A stretch of DNA of 64,000 bases from Jeotgalicoccus meleagridis (GTDB taxonomy: Bacteria > Bacillota > Bacilli > Staphylococcales > Salinicoccaceae). Below, piece by piece: positions 19,740 to 28,255 of this stretch (positions are counted from its first letter, which is position 1; every line of letters starts with the position of its first letter). The DNA lies in NCBI RefSeq assembly GCF_903994045.1, contig NZ_CAJEWD010000004.1:62001-126000 (forward strand), read 5' to 3'. The position numbers and the translations under genes were made by a program. Under the pieces are notes generated by a model. That model was not told where the DNA came from, did not search any database, and saw only the letters and a program-made list of their open reading frames with translations.

Positions 19740-21029
19740 CTATTTCCCTCCAATTAAGTTCGGTAAAAATGTCGAAATGCTTGGTATGAAAATAATCAGT
19801 ATCACCATAGCTGCGATGATTAACAGCACATGTAGAATATAGGGTAGTGTATCTTCTATACCCATCTTACGATCCGTTACTGATGCACCTGCGATTAAGG
19901 ATAATCCAACAGGGGGCGTAACATTTGCAAGGGCAAAATTCATTATCATAACCATGCCAAAATGAATAGGATCAAGTCCAAATTCTAATGCTATAGGCAT
20001 GAATATTGGTGTTAATAGAACGATTAGGGATGTGACTTCCGTCAACATTCCTAAGAATAATAAGATTAGAGATACAACCAGTAAAAAGACTATAGGAGAG
20101 TCTGCAAAATCTAAGAAAAAATTAGAGACTGCTTCTGGTATGTGATTAATAGTTAGAACGTATGTAAAGACGTTCGCCATTGAAATAATCATTAAGATAA
20201 CAGCTGAAGTCACAGCTGAATCTGCCAATATATTCTTTAACTTACTCAAACTTAATTCCTTATAAATTAAAGTCAGTATGAAGCCGTATGCTACTGCAAT
20301 AACAGCAGCTTCTGTTGCTGTAGCATAGCCTGAGAAAATACTACCTAAAATAAAGATTGGAGTCAGTAAAGGAAAAAAAGCCTGACGTGTAACTTTCCAA
20401 ATTTCTTCATTTGTAATTTTATCTTCTGTACTTAAACCAAAGCCTTTTTTCTTACTCACAAACCATACATATATTGATAGAGCAAGCGTCAAAATCACAC
20501 CGGGTATTATCCCTGCAATAAATAAGTCTCCAATGGAAATATTTGTAGTAATACCAAGGATGACCATAGTAATACTCGGTGGAATGATTAAGCCTAAAAC
20601 ACCTGCTGGCCCAATAATTGCTGCAATAAATGAATTTGAATATTTTTCTTCCTTTAATCTTGGTACTAAAACTGAACCAACAGCATAAGTCGTTGCCACA
20701 GTCGAACCTGACACTGAGCTAAACAAAGCAGTTGTAAGTACGGTAGTAATACCAATTCCACCAGTCAACTTTCTTGTAAAAATATTAGTAAATGCCATCA
20801 AGCGACGAGTTAAGCCACCTTTTCCCATTATATTACCTGCAAGCACAAATAAAGGTAAGGCAAGGTAAGAAAAATTATTTACACCAGCAAAAGATCTTTG
20901 GACAATAATTTCTAATGGTACATCTCCGACAATGAGCATCGTTAAACCAACAATACCAATAACAAAAGCGATTGGCATACCTAAAAAGAGTAAGGTAAAG
21001 AATAAAATTATCATTGAAATTGCTAACAT
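19740..21029 (-). CDS. dctM: TRAP transporter large permease (DctM)
   Basis: Large membrane subunit of a tripartite ATP-independent periplasmic transporter: 429 residues and about twelve helices, opening with LGMPIAFVIGIVGL and containing GPAGVLGLIIPPSITMVILG and NFALANVTPPVGLSL, both conserved in DctM. It drives sodium-coupled uptake of the solute delivered by DctP. Its ATG overlaps the DctQ stop (TAATG), giving translational coupling. Its neighbours suggest a hydroxy or oxo acid as substrate (inference). Confidence 0.92.
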   Translation of the reverse strand: MLAISMIILFFTLLFLGMPIAFVIGIVGLTMLIVGDVPLEIIVQRSFAGVNNFSYLALPLFVLAGNIMGKGGLTRRLMAFTNIFTRKLTGGIGITTVLTTALFSSVSGSTVATTYAVGSVLVPRLKEEKYSNSFIAAIIGPAGVLGLIIPPSITMVILGITTNISIGDLFIAGIIPGVILTLALSIYVWFVSKKKGFGLSTEDKITNEEIWKVTRQAFFPLLTPIFILGSIFSGYATATEAAVIAVAYGFILTLIYKELSLSKLKNILADSAVTSAVILMIISMANVFTYVLTINHIPEAVSNFFLDFADSPIVFLLVVSLILLFLGMLTEVTSLIVLLTPIFMPIALEFGLDPIHFGMVMIMNFALANVTPPVGLSLIAGASVTDRKMGIEDTLPYILHVLLIIAAMVILIIFIPSISTFLPNLIGGK

Positions 21030-21493
21030 TATATCGCCTCACTTTCTTCTTCATGTGACCAAAGGTTTTGGCTTATAAAATATAGTGAAAGTAAGCTACT
21101 CACTGGTATCGCTAAGTAAAATATAGTCATCGGTAGCTGTAAAGTTGATGAAGTAAAATCTAAAGATTGATATGAAAATTTAAAGCCATAAATAGTGAGC
21201 ACCAAAAAGAACAAGCCTAAAATTATATTCACAACTAAATATAAGTATGGTCTAATCTTTTCATTCACTCTCTTCACAAAGAAATTAACTGCTAAATGTC
21301 CATGTTCATACACTGCAATGCTAGAACCTAAAAATGTCATCCAAACTATGAATAGACGCGATAACTCTTCGGTTCCCGGTAAAGAATAATCAAAGAATCT
21401 TGAAATGACTTGAGTTAAAACAATTAAGGTTAAGAGCGCAATGACGATTGCACAAGCGATATACAACACTTTCACAATAAATTTCGCAATCAT
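21029..21493 (-). CDS. dctQ: TRAP transporter small permease (DctQ)
   Basis: Small membrane subunit of 154 residues with four helices. The family segment S-R-F-F-x-Y-S-L-P-G-T-E-E-L-S-R-L-F-x-V-W-M-T-F-L-G-S (~32-58) is clear, as is the later SLDFTSSTLQLPMTIFYLAIP. ATG 21493 is chosen because GGGAGGA ends six bases before it; this start also overlaps the DctP stop as ATGA, the usual coupling in TRAP operons. Confidence 0.9.
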   Translation of the reverse strand: MIAKFIVKVLYIACAIVIALLTLIVLTQVISRFFDYSLPGTEELSRLFIVWMTFLGSSIAVYEHGHLAVNFFVKRVNEKIRPYLYLVVNIILGLFFLVLTIYGFKFSYQSLDFTSSTLQLPMTIFYLAIPVSSLLSLYFISQNLWSHEEESEAI

Positions 21494-22491
21494 TGTTCTT
21501 CCTCCCATCCCGAATTTTCTCTATAAATATCCATCAATTCTTGACCAAACATTTCATCTTCCCACTTCTGATAAACTGGGAACATTGCCTCACGAAATGC
21601 TTCTTTGTTAACGTCATCATTGACTGTCATACCATTCTCTTCAAGAAATTCTATATGTTCTTTTTCTGTTGCATCATTCGTCGACTGAATTTCTTTTGAT
21701 ACTTTATTGATTTCTTTAGTGATTATTTCTTGGTCTTCTGGGCTAATTTTATTCCAAGATTCATCATCAAAAACGATCATGAGTGTATTGTAAAAATGAC
21801 CAGTCAGGGATAGATAGTCCTGAACCTCATTGAACCTTGGTGCAACAATGTTAGCTAAAGGATTTTCTTGGGCATCTAGAGCACCTTGTTGAAGTGCACC
21901 GTAGACTTCACTAAAGGCCATGACTGTCGGTAGTGCACCAACACTTTCAAAGGTGTCAACTCTCAGTGCTGTTTCAGCAACACGGATGTTCATCCCTTTT
22001 AAATCCTCAGGTTCAACGATTGGTCCTTCATTGTTAGTGATGTGACGAAAACCCCATTCCATGTAACCTGCTGTGTGCATACCATAAGATTCAACGATAT
22101 CTGCTAAATACTCGCCAAACTCCCCTTCGTAAGCACGTCTTGCTTCTACTTCACTTGGCCACATGTAAGGTAAATCTTCTATGGCTAAACGCATATCCAT
22201 CGTCTGCATAGAGCCGATCATAATTGCTAGACCATTCATCGCACCTACATCAAGCTGTTGTAGCATCTCTGTCTCACTGCCAAGTTGTGAATTGGGATAT
22301 ATATCAAATTTGACACGACCATCGGTTTGTTCCTCTACTGATTCGGCCATCTCCATAATCTTTTTGGATTGTTCAGTGTCTACCGATAAGGCATGACCAA
22401 ATTGTAAGGTAACAGTTTCGTCTTCATTATTACACGCACTTAACAAGAGCAATAACACGCTAACTATACTCATTAATATGTATTTCTTCAT
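21490..22491 (-). CDS. dctP: TRAP solute-binding lipoprotein (DctP)
   Basis: DctP-family binding protein of 333 residues. The N-terminus is a lipoprotein signal ending LLSAC, so it is tethered outside the membrane. Landmarks of the family are GHALSVDTEQSKKIMEMAE (~33), LQQLDVGAMNGL (~78), the acid-binding arginine region GMNIRVAETALR (~155) and EVYGALQQGALDAQENPL (~190). The arginine typically clamps a carboxylate. AAAGGGGGA precedes the ATG. It is the first gene of dctPQM-cupin and has its own promoter, behind the terminator that follows the LhgO gene. Confidence 0.92.
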   Translation of the reverse strand: MKKYILMSIVSVLLLLLSACNNEDETVTLQFGHALSVDTEQSKKIMEMAESVEEQTDGRVKFDIYPNSQLGSETEMLQQLDVGAMNGLAIMIGSMQTMDMRLAIEDLPYMWPSEVEARRAYEGEFGEYLADIVESYGMHTAGYMEWGFRHITNNEGPIVEPEDLKGMNIRVAETALRVDTFESVGALPTVMAFSEVYGALQQGALDAQENPLANIVAPRFNEVQDYLSLTGHFYNTLMIVFDDESWNKISPEDQEIITKEINKVSKEIQSTNDATEKEHIEFLEENGMTVNDDVNKEAFREAMFPVYQKWEDEMFGQELMDIYRENSGWEEEQ

Positions 22492-22518
22492 GAAGCTATC
22501 CCCCTTTGATTATTAATA

Positions 22519-22547
22519 ACTATACAATATTATGAAATTATATACAA
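22519..22547 (-). promoter_or_regulatory. dctP promoter with repeated TATACAAT
   Basis: On the minus strand TTGTAT (22542-22547) and TATAGT (22519-22524) are exactly 17 bases apart, upstream of dctP. On the plus strand the same stretch reads TATACAAT twice (22521-22528 and 22541-22548), exactly 20 bases apart, which could be half-sites for the nearby GntR regulator. Confidence 0.6.
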
Positions 22548-22614
22548 TTAATATTTTGCTTTCTTAATTTTAAGTATCGATGCAAGTTATGAATAATTTA
22601 AGTCTAAGCTAAGC

Positions 22615-22657
22615 AAAACGTGCACATGAATCCACTGGGGCTCAAGTGCACGTTTTT
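22615..22657. terminator. Terminator between lhgO and dctP
   Basis: Hairpin AAAACGTGCAC-loop-GTGCACGTTTTT downstream of the LhgO gene. It separates the oxidase operon from dctPQM, although the minus-strand T run is only four bases. Confidence 0.75.
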
Positions 22658-22681
22658 CTATATACATTCTTCTATTAAATA

Positions 22682-23881
22682 TTAAAGAAATCGCTCATTA
22701 AACCTCTTAGCTATTTCCTTACCGATTTCAATTGAACAAGTTGCTGCAGGAGAAGGTGCATTTAATACATGGATACTATTCGATGTCTCTTCAAAATAAA
22801 AATCATCTACCATTGAGCCATCTTCTTTCATTGCTTGTGCCCTAACCCCTGCTTCCATTGGTGTTAAATCACTTGCTTCAATAAGAGGGATTAATTTTTT
22901 AGCCGCCTTAACGAACGCCTGCTTATTAAAGGATCTATAGTATTCTCCAATACCTTCTTTAATATTCTTCAAGCCCATCTTATATAAACCTTTGAATGAT
23001 AAAATTTCAAACGTTTCTTTTTTATCAAAGCCAATTTTTTTATAAGCTTCTTTTTTAAAACCTAAAACAGCATTCGGGCCTACATCTACTCCTCCTGAAA
23101 TCATATTGGTAAAATGTACTCCAAGAAAAGGTAATTCAGGATTAGGCACTGGGTATATTAATGTTTTTACATATTTTTCTGTGTTCTCACTTAATTTAAA
23201 GTATTCTCCACGAAAAGGTATAATTTTAACATCAGTTTTAACACCACTTAATTTTGCCAGTTTATCACTATATAGACCTGCACAATTAACAAGGTACTTA
23301 GTATCAAAGGTTTCTATATTAGTCTTAACTCGAAGGCCATCGTCATCTTTCTCTATCTCTAGTACTTCGTTATTGTATTGAATTTCTCCACCATTTTTTT
23401 GGAACAGTTCTCCGAACTTTTCTGTAACTTTACTGTAGTCTACAATACCTGTATTTTTCACATGGATACCCGCCACAGCATTTACGTATGGTTCTATCTT
23501 ACGAACGTATTCGCCATCTAGCAACTCAACATCCAAGCCATTTTCTAAACCTCTTTGATAAAGATTTTTCATGCGTTCAACTTCCGCTTCTTCAGTTGCT
23601 ACAATAACTTTACCGCACTGATTATAAGGGATATTATATTGCTTACAAAACTCTATCATTGAAGCTGAACCACTCTTAGCGAATAATGCTTTATATGAGC
23701 CTGGGCTATAATATATCCCAGAGTGAATCACACCACTATTATGTCCAGTTTGGTGTTTTGCTGCTCTGTCTTCTTTGTCAATAACGATAATTTTTTTATC
23801 AGGATTAATCAAAGATAACTGGTAGGCAGTACTCATCCCTATAATTCCGGCACCAACAATTAAAATGTCTGCTTTGTTCAT
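22682..23881 (-). CDS. lhgO: L-2-hydroxyglutarate oxidase-family FAD enzyme
   Basis: FAD-dependent oxidoreductase of 399 residues in the DAO/LhgO family. The N-terminal GAGIIGMSTAYQL dinucleotide motif, the KHQTGHNSGVIHSGIYY segment (~47-63) and the late MEAGVRAQAMKEDG (~345) match L-2-hydroxyglutarate oxidases (LhgO/YgaF), which pass electrons to the quinone pool. ATG 23881 overlaps the stop of the glcF-like gene as ATGA, with GGGGTG upstream. It is the last gene before a terminator. Paired with a D-2-hydroxyacid dehydrogenase, it could let both enantiomers of a hydroxy acid be oxidised (inference). Confidence 0.83.
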   Translation of the reverse strand: MNKADILIVGAGIIGMSTAYQLSLINPDKKIIVIDKEDRAAKHQTGHNSGVIHSGIYYSPGSYKALFAKSGSASMIEFCKQYNIPYNQCGKVIVATEEAEVERMKNLYQRGLENGLDVELLDGEYVRKIEPYVNAVAGIHVKNTGIVDYSKVTEKFGELFQKNGGEIQYNNEVLEIEKDDDGLRVKTNIETFDTKYLVNCAGLYSDKLAKLSGVKTDVKIIPFRGEYFKLSENTEKYVKTLIYPVPNPELPFLGVHFTNMISGGVDVGPNAVLGFKKEAYKKIGFDKKETFEILSFKGLYKMGLKNIKEGIGEYYRSFNKQAFVKAAKKLIPLIEASDLTPMEAGVRAQAMKEDGSMVDDFYFEETSNSIHVLNAPSPAATCSIEIGKEIAKRFNERFL

Positions 23882-25155
23882 ATTTTCACCCCACAAGCTT
23901 CTGCAACCACTTCTACTAAATGTTTAACTTCAATCTCATCACTTAATCCTTCTCTTTCAACTCCAAGTTGCATTTGAATATGGCATCCAGGATTAGAAGT
24001 GATGATTAAATTCGGTTTTACTTTCTTAACATTATTCATTTTCATATCTAATATTTTCATTGATGCTTCATAATTAATGACATTGTATATACCAGCAGAG
24101 CCACAGCATAATGATTTTTCAGGCATTGGTAGATATGTTAATCCTGGAATTTTTTCAATTATTTTTTCTGGAGTATTAAAGACTTTTTGAACGTTTTCTA
24201 AGTGACATGAGGGTTGATAAACAGCATTTTTCTCAATTTCATTAACAAAATTTAAATTAAGCACACCCATAATTTGAGAAATATCTCTTACTTTATTAGA
24301 GAAATCTATCGCTCTTTTATGCCAAGAAGTTCCTTCTTCAAATAATTTATGATATTCCTTAAGAGTTGCCCCACAACCACCTATGGTATTCACTATATAA
24401 TCAAAATCATACTTTTCGTAAGCCTCAATATTTTTCTTAGCAAGTTCAATTGTCTCTTCTTTCTCACCTGCATGATGTTGCAATGCACCGCAACATGCTT
24501 GTTTAGGAATATTAGTGACCTGTACATAGTTTTCCGTCATAATTTTCATAGCAAGTTCATTAATTTTGCTAAAGAATGAGTCCATAATACATCCTTGAAA
24601 GAATCCAATTGATAGGTCATTTCTTCTAAAAGGATTAATATTTCTATTAATTTTACGACTTAATATGACATCAGGCATCGCTTTGTTCATTTCATTAAAT
24701 TGAGCCACCGGCTTCAATAGATTCAATTTTTTAGTAGCGTATTTCACACCACTCACTTGATATAAATACATACCTTTATTAATTAGACGTAAGATATTCT
24801 TGTTTTTTAATACATACTTAAATGCTGCAGTACGAGCAACTTTTTCTACCACGCTTTCTTTCTTATGTTCCTTTAGCACCTCAACCGCAGACATCAGAAT
24901 GTCTCCATATCTCACATTAGTTGGGCATACAGTTTCACATGCTCTACATCCTAAACAAAGATCAATGCCTTCTTGCATATCGCCAATATTAATTTTTTCT
25001 TCCGCTACCATTTTCACTAAATTTATTCGCCCTCTTGGTGAGTGCTTCTCTGTTTTAAAAGCAATATAAGTAGGACATGCAGGTAAACAATAACCACATT
25101 GAACACAATCAAAAGTTGCCTCATAATCTAATTTTTTTATTAATTGTTTAGTCAT
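23878..25155 (-). CDS. glcF: Glycolate oxidase-type iron-sulfur subunit
   Basis: Iron-sulfur protein of 425 residues. Two N-terminal 4Fe-4S ferredoxin motifs are seen: CVQCGYCLPACP (~17-28) and CLGCRACETVCP (~67-78). Two cysteine-rich CCG domains follow (QACCGALQHHAGE ~218 and SLCCGSAGIYN ~346). This is the GlcF layout, which takes electrons from the FAD subunit to quinone. Its start overlaps the glcD-like gene by eight bases with only a weak ribosome site, so translation is probably coupled. Confidence 0.87.
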   Translation of the reverse strand: MTKQLIKKLDYEATFDCVQCGYCLPACPTYIAFKTEKHSPRGRINLVKMVAEEKINIGDMQEGIDLCLGCRACETVCPTNVRYGDILMSAVEVLKEHKKESVVEKVARTAAFKYVLKNKNILRLINKGMYLYQVSGVKYATKKLNLLKPVAQFNEMNKAMPDVILSRKINRNINPFRRNDLSIGFFQGCIMDSFFSKINELAMKIMTENYVQVTNIPKQACCGALQHHAGEKEETIELAKKNIEAYEKYDFDYIVNTIGGCGATLKEYHKLFEEGTSWHKRAIDFSNKVRDISQIMGVLNLNFVNEIEKNAVYQPSCHLENVQKVFNTPEKIIEKIPGLTYLPMPEKSLCCGSAGIYNVINYEASMKILDMKMNNVKKVKPNLIITSNPGCHIQMQLGVEREGLSDEIEVKHLVEVVAEACGVKI

Positions 25156-26554
25156 GTTTTAACACAAGCCTTTTTTCTCCCTTTTCTGGGAATATTTTTC
25201 CTGGGTTCAAGATATTTTTAGGATCTAAAGCTTTTTTAATAGCTTTTTGAAATTGAAGACCGTCCTGACCAACTTCGTTTTCTAAAAATGCTTTTTTCAT
25301 TGTTCCAATACCATGTTCTCCTGATAAAGTTCCACCAAGCTCAATTGCATAATTAAATATTTCCTCTACAGCATTTTCAACTCTTCGGACTTCTTCTGGG
25401 TCTCTCATGTTTGTATTGATTGTTGGATGTAAATTACCATCCCCCGCATGTCCAAAAACAACGATATTCAAATCATATTTAACTTTTATTTCATCAATTT
25501 TTTTAAACATATCTGGAATCTTGCTTAGTGGAACTGTCGCATCTTCAGAAATCTTCGTATAACCACTACTAACAATTGCTGGAGATACCAATTGTCTGAT
25601 CTTCCATAATTTCTCTTCTTCTTCCTTACTTTCAGCTACTTGAATATTTGTAACTCCAATTTCTATTAAAGAATTTTTAATTGTATTTAGCTCTTGAGTA
25701 AGTATGTCAGGATGACCATCAACTTCAATTAAGATTATAGCTGCAGCATCTCTTGGCAAATTTAAGTTGGCGTAATCTTCAACTTTATTAATTGAGTTGT
25801 TATCAAGTATTTCCATTTTTGAAGGTCTCACGCCAGATGTTAATATTTTTGATATTGATTGTCCTGCAGTGTATAAATCATCAAATACAGCTAGAGCCGT
25901 TAACGTTGCTTCTGGTTTAGGAATTAATCTAAGTGTTGCTTCTGTAATAATTCCTAAAGTGCCTTCAGAACCTACTAAAAGCTTTGTCATATCATAACCT
26001 GTTACATTTTTTACAGTACTAGACCCAGTTTTTATTATTTTACCTGATGCTGTCACAACCTCTAAACCAACTACATAATCTTTTGTTACACCATATTTAA
26101 CTCCTCTTGGACCACCAGCATTCTCAGCAAGATTTCCTCCAATTGTACAAATTCGAGCTGAAGATGGATCTGGTGCATACATAAGATTATGTGCTTCAGC
26201 TAATTCATGAATATCTTTTGTCTTTACACCTGGACTTACCTTTATTACTAAATCCTCAGGATATATTTCAAGTTTATCCGTCCATTGTGAGAAGTCTAAA
26301 ACTATTCCTCCATGTACAGGTAAAGGTCCGCCTGATAAACTTGTTCCTGCTCCTCTAGGATAGATAGGTATTGTATAATTTGAAGCAAGCAATACAACCT
26401 GTTGTACCTCTTCGGTACTTTTAACTTGTACAACAGCTTCTGGTTCATATTGTCCAAATGAAGCATCATAACCATATGACACACGATCTGATAGTTCCAA
26501 AAATAATCTATCTCCAAATATCTCTTTAAGTTTATTGAGAACTATTTCATCCAT
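25148..26554 (-). CDS. glcD: FAD-linked 2-hydroxyacid dehydrogenase (GlcD-like)
   Basis: FAD enzyme of the PCMH/FAD-oxidase C family, 468 residues. The PCMH domain (~35-215) has YPRGAGTSLSGGPLP and the GGNLAENAGGPRGVKYG flavin loop; the C-terminal domain ends with VFGHAGDGNLHPTI (~360) and GTLSGEHGIGTMKK (~405), the metal and flavin ligands of GlcD, D-lactate and D-2-hydroxyglutarate dehydrogenases. ATG 26554 is preferred over the GTG three codons upstream, since AGGTGG stands five bases before it. With GlcF it forms a membrane-linked dehydrogenase for a D-2-hydroxy acid; which acid is unknown. Confidence 0.87.
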   Translation of the reverse strand: MDEIVLNKLKEIFGDRLFLELSDRVSYGYDASFGQYEPEAVVQVKSTEEVQQVVLLASNYTIPIYPRGAGTSLSGGPLPVHGGIVLDFSQWTDKLEIYPEDLVIKVSPGVKTKDIHELAEAHNLMYAPDPSSARICTIGGNLAENAGGPRGVKYGVTKDYVVGLEVVTASGKIIKTGSSTVKNVTGYDMTKLLVGSEGTLGIITEATLRLIPKPEATLTALAVFDDLYTAGQSISKILTSGVRPSKMEILDNNSINKVEDYANLNLPRDAAAIILIEVDGHPDILTQELNTIKNSLIEIGVTNIQVAESKEEEEKLWKIRQLVSPAIVSSGYTKISEDATVPLSKIPDMFKKIDEIKVKYDLNIVVFGHAGDGNLHPTINTNMRDPEEVRRVENAVEEIFNYAIELGGTLSGEHGIGTMKKAFLENEVGQDGLQFQKAIKKALDPKNILNPGKIFPEKGEKRLVLKHD

Positions 26555-26563
26555 ATTAACCAC

Positions 26564-27265
26564 CTAAATCCTGTCATCCCCTAATTTTCTTCTCATATTC
26601 ATTAAATGATTTTCCATCATTACTTTTGCTTTGTCAGGGTCTTTATTTTTAATAGTTTCATAAATACGTGCATGTTCCTCATAAACTTGTTCTCTTTTTG
26701 TCGGTTTTCCTAAATTTAATTTAAGTGAGTACTCTAAAGCATTTCTGTGCACTTGCTGAAGATTATTAAAAGTTTGAATCATATAATCATTCTTCGTTGA
26801 ATTTACAATAGCTTTATGAAAGTCATAGTCTGCTTCAATTCCAATTACTCTCTGATTTGTTGTGATTTTTCTAAAATGATCCAATGCTACTTTTATTTTT
26901 TCTAAGTCTGAATCATCTCGCCTTATAGCAGAATAATATGCTGATTGCACTTCTAATACCGTACGCATTTCTAGTAAGTCAAAGAGGTCTTTTTTATCGA
27001 AATCACCATAATTATATGCCTTTACGCTCTTCCCAACAGATATAGCCTTTAAATAGGTGCCCTTACCTTGTCTAGACTCTACATAACCCATAGAAATTAG
27101 TTTACTAAGCGCTTCGCGTACTGGTACTCGACTCACTTTATAGAAATGTGCAAGCTCATTTTCAGATGGGAGCTTATCATCTATTTGATAAGCACCCGCT
27201 TTAATTTGACTTAACAAGTTATCATAAATTTGTTCAGACAACTTTGTCTTTTTAATTTGCTCCAT
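26564..27265 (-). CDS. GntR/FadR-subfamily regulator
   Basis: Transcription factor of 233 residues: an N-terminal winged helix (~1-70, with the GntR motif LPSENELAHFYKVSRVPVREAL) and a C-terminal all-helical FCD ligand domain (~90-220) carrying the D-x-x-x-H pair (DYDFHKAI) of metal-dependent carboxylate sensors. FCD regulators such as LldR and GlcC sense hydroxy acids. ATG 27265 is chosen since GGGTGAG lies eight bases before it. It sits inside the operon, nine bases before the glcD gene, so it probably controls this region in response to its substrate. Confidence 0.87.
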   Translation of the reverse strand: MEQIKKTKLSEQIYDNLLSQIKAGAYQIDDKLPSENELAHFYKVSRVPVREALSKLISMGYVESRQGKGTYLKAISVGKSVKAYNYGDFDKKDLFDLLEMRTVLEVQSAYYSAIRRDDSDLEKIKVALDHFRKITTNQRVIGIEADYDFHKAIVNSTKNDYMIQTFNNLQQVHRNALEYSLKLNLGKPTKREQVYEEHARIYETIKNKDPDKAKVMMENHLMNMRRKLGDDRI

Positions 27266-27349
27266 TGCTAGCACTCACCCTTTTTCTACTTCTTAAATAA
27301 TGAACAGACATCACTACTGCAAATAACACTAGGACTTAAAACCTGCAAA

Positions 27350-28231
27350 CTACCCCTCTAGTAAATATTTTGGGTTTCTGACAATCATCTTATTGATATC
27401 TTGATTGCTTATACCAACCTCTGTTAATTTATTAACAAAAGAATTCATGGCTTCAACTACAGGAATATGATGTTCTTGACCATAATCTGTTACAAGAACA
27501 CAATTACTACTTCCTAAAGTATGTATGCTTTCTGCCATATCTTGTATCTTTATATCTTTAAAGTCATCACTGCAAGCAAGATAACATTTTTCTAAATAGC
27601 ATCCCTCTTTTACCAATTGCTTCTGCTCTTCTAAAGAATAAGGTGATATGCCTAAATCTACATGTTGTATCAAAATTTTTTGCACACCAATTTTTTTGGC
27701 TTCTAAAACTAACTGATATGAATCTTCACTGCTTAAATGTCCCGTTGCTAACACTCTATTGTTCTTAGCAATTAAATCAAGAATATGCTTGACTGAATCT
27801 TTTATTTTTTTACCATCAAAGATACTTATTGTATTCTCAGAATTGTTCATTCTCTTCTTAGGATTCAAAATATTTTCTTTTTTATTCTCTTTGAAATATT
27901 TTTTATGTCTTGATGATGAAAGTGTAGGCATCCAAATTATTCTTGCTCCCATTTTTAATGCCAGATCTACTGCATTAACATTTAAGCCTCCTACAAAATC
28001 GTTGCAAACAAGTCCTCCAAAAACTTTGATTTCCGGATTTTTTTCTTGCAATAACGCCGCTCTATCATAAGAGACTCCCTCATGAGCTTTTATTACAATG
28101 CCGTACATCTCTGCTTTCTTGGCATCTTCAACTAACTCCCAATCAGTTTGCTTTCTTGGAAATATACTGGGAGCAGAGTGAGCATGTAGTTCAATTGCGC
28201 CTTTTAACAAATTACTTACTTTGACCATCAT
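27350..28231 (-). CDS. DUF6282-family metal-dependent hydrolase-like protein
   Basis: Protein of 293 residues that matches the DUF6282 family. Visible features are ELHAHSAPSIFPR (H-x-H, ~13-25), the KAHEGVSYDRAA segment (~48), GGLNVNAVDLAL and ARIIWMPTLSS (~85-107), TGHLSSED (~165), QHVDLG and TDYGQEH (~255). The spread histidines and aspartates resemble an amidohydrolase or PHP-type metal centre. No member's reaction is known to me. AGGAG precedes the ATG. It lies between the Nramp-like and GntR genes, which points to hydrolysis or ring opening of the operon's substrate (inference). Confidence 0.78.
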   Translation of the reverse strand: MMVKVSNLLKGAIELHAHSAPSIFPRKQTDWELVEDAKKAEMYGIVIKAHEGVSYDRAALLQEKNPEIKVFGGLVCNDFVGGLNVNAVDLALKMGARIIWMPTLSSSRHKKYFKENKKENILNPKKRMNNSENTISIFDGKKIKDSVKHILDLIAKNNRVLATGHLSSEDSYQLVLEAKKIGVQKILIQHVDLGISPYSLEEQKQLVKEGCYLEKCYLACSDDFKDIKIQDMAESIHTLGSSNCVLVTDYGQEHHIPVVEAMNSFVNKLTEVGISNQDINKMIVRNPKYLLEG

Positions 28232-28255
28232 AGTTCATCTCCTATTAATTATAGC

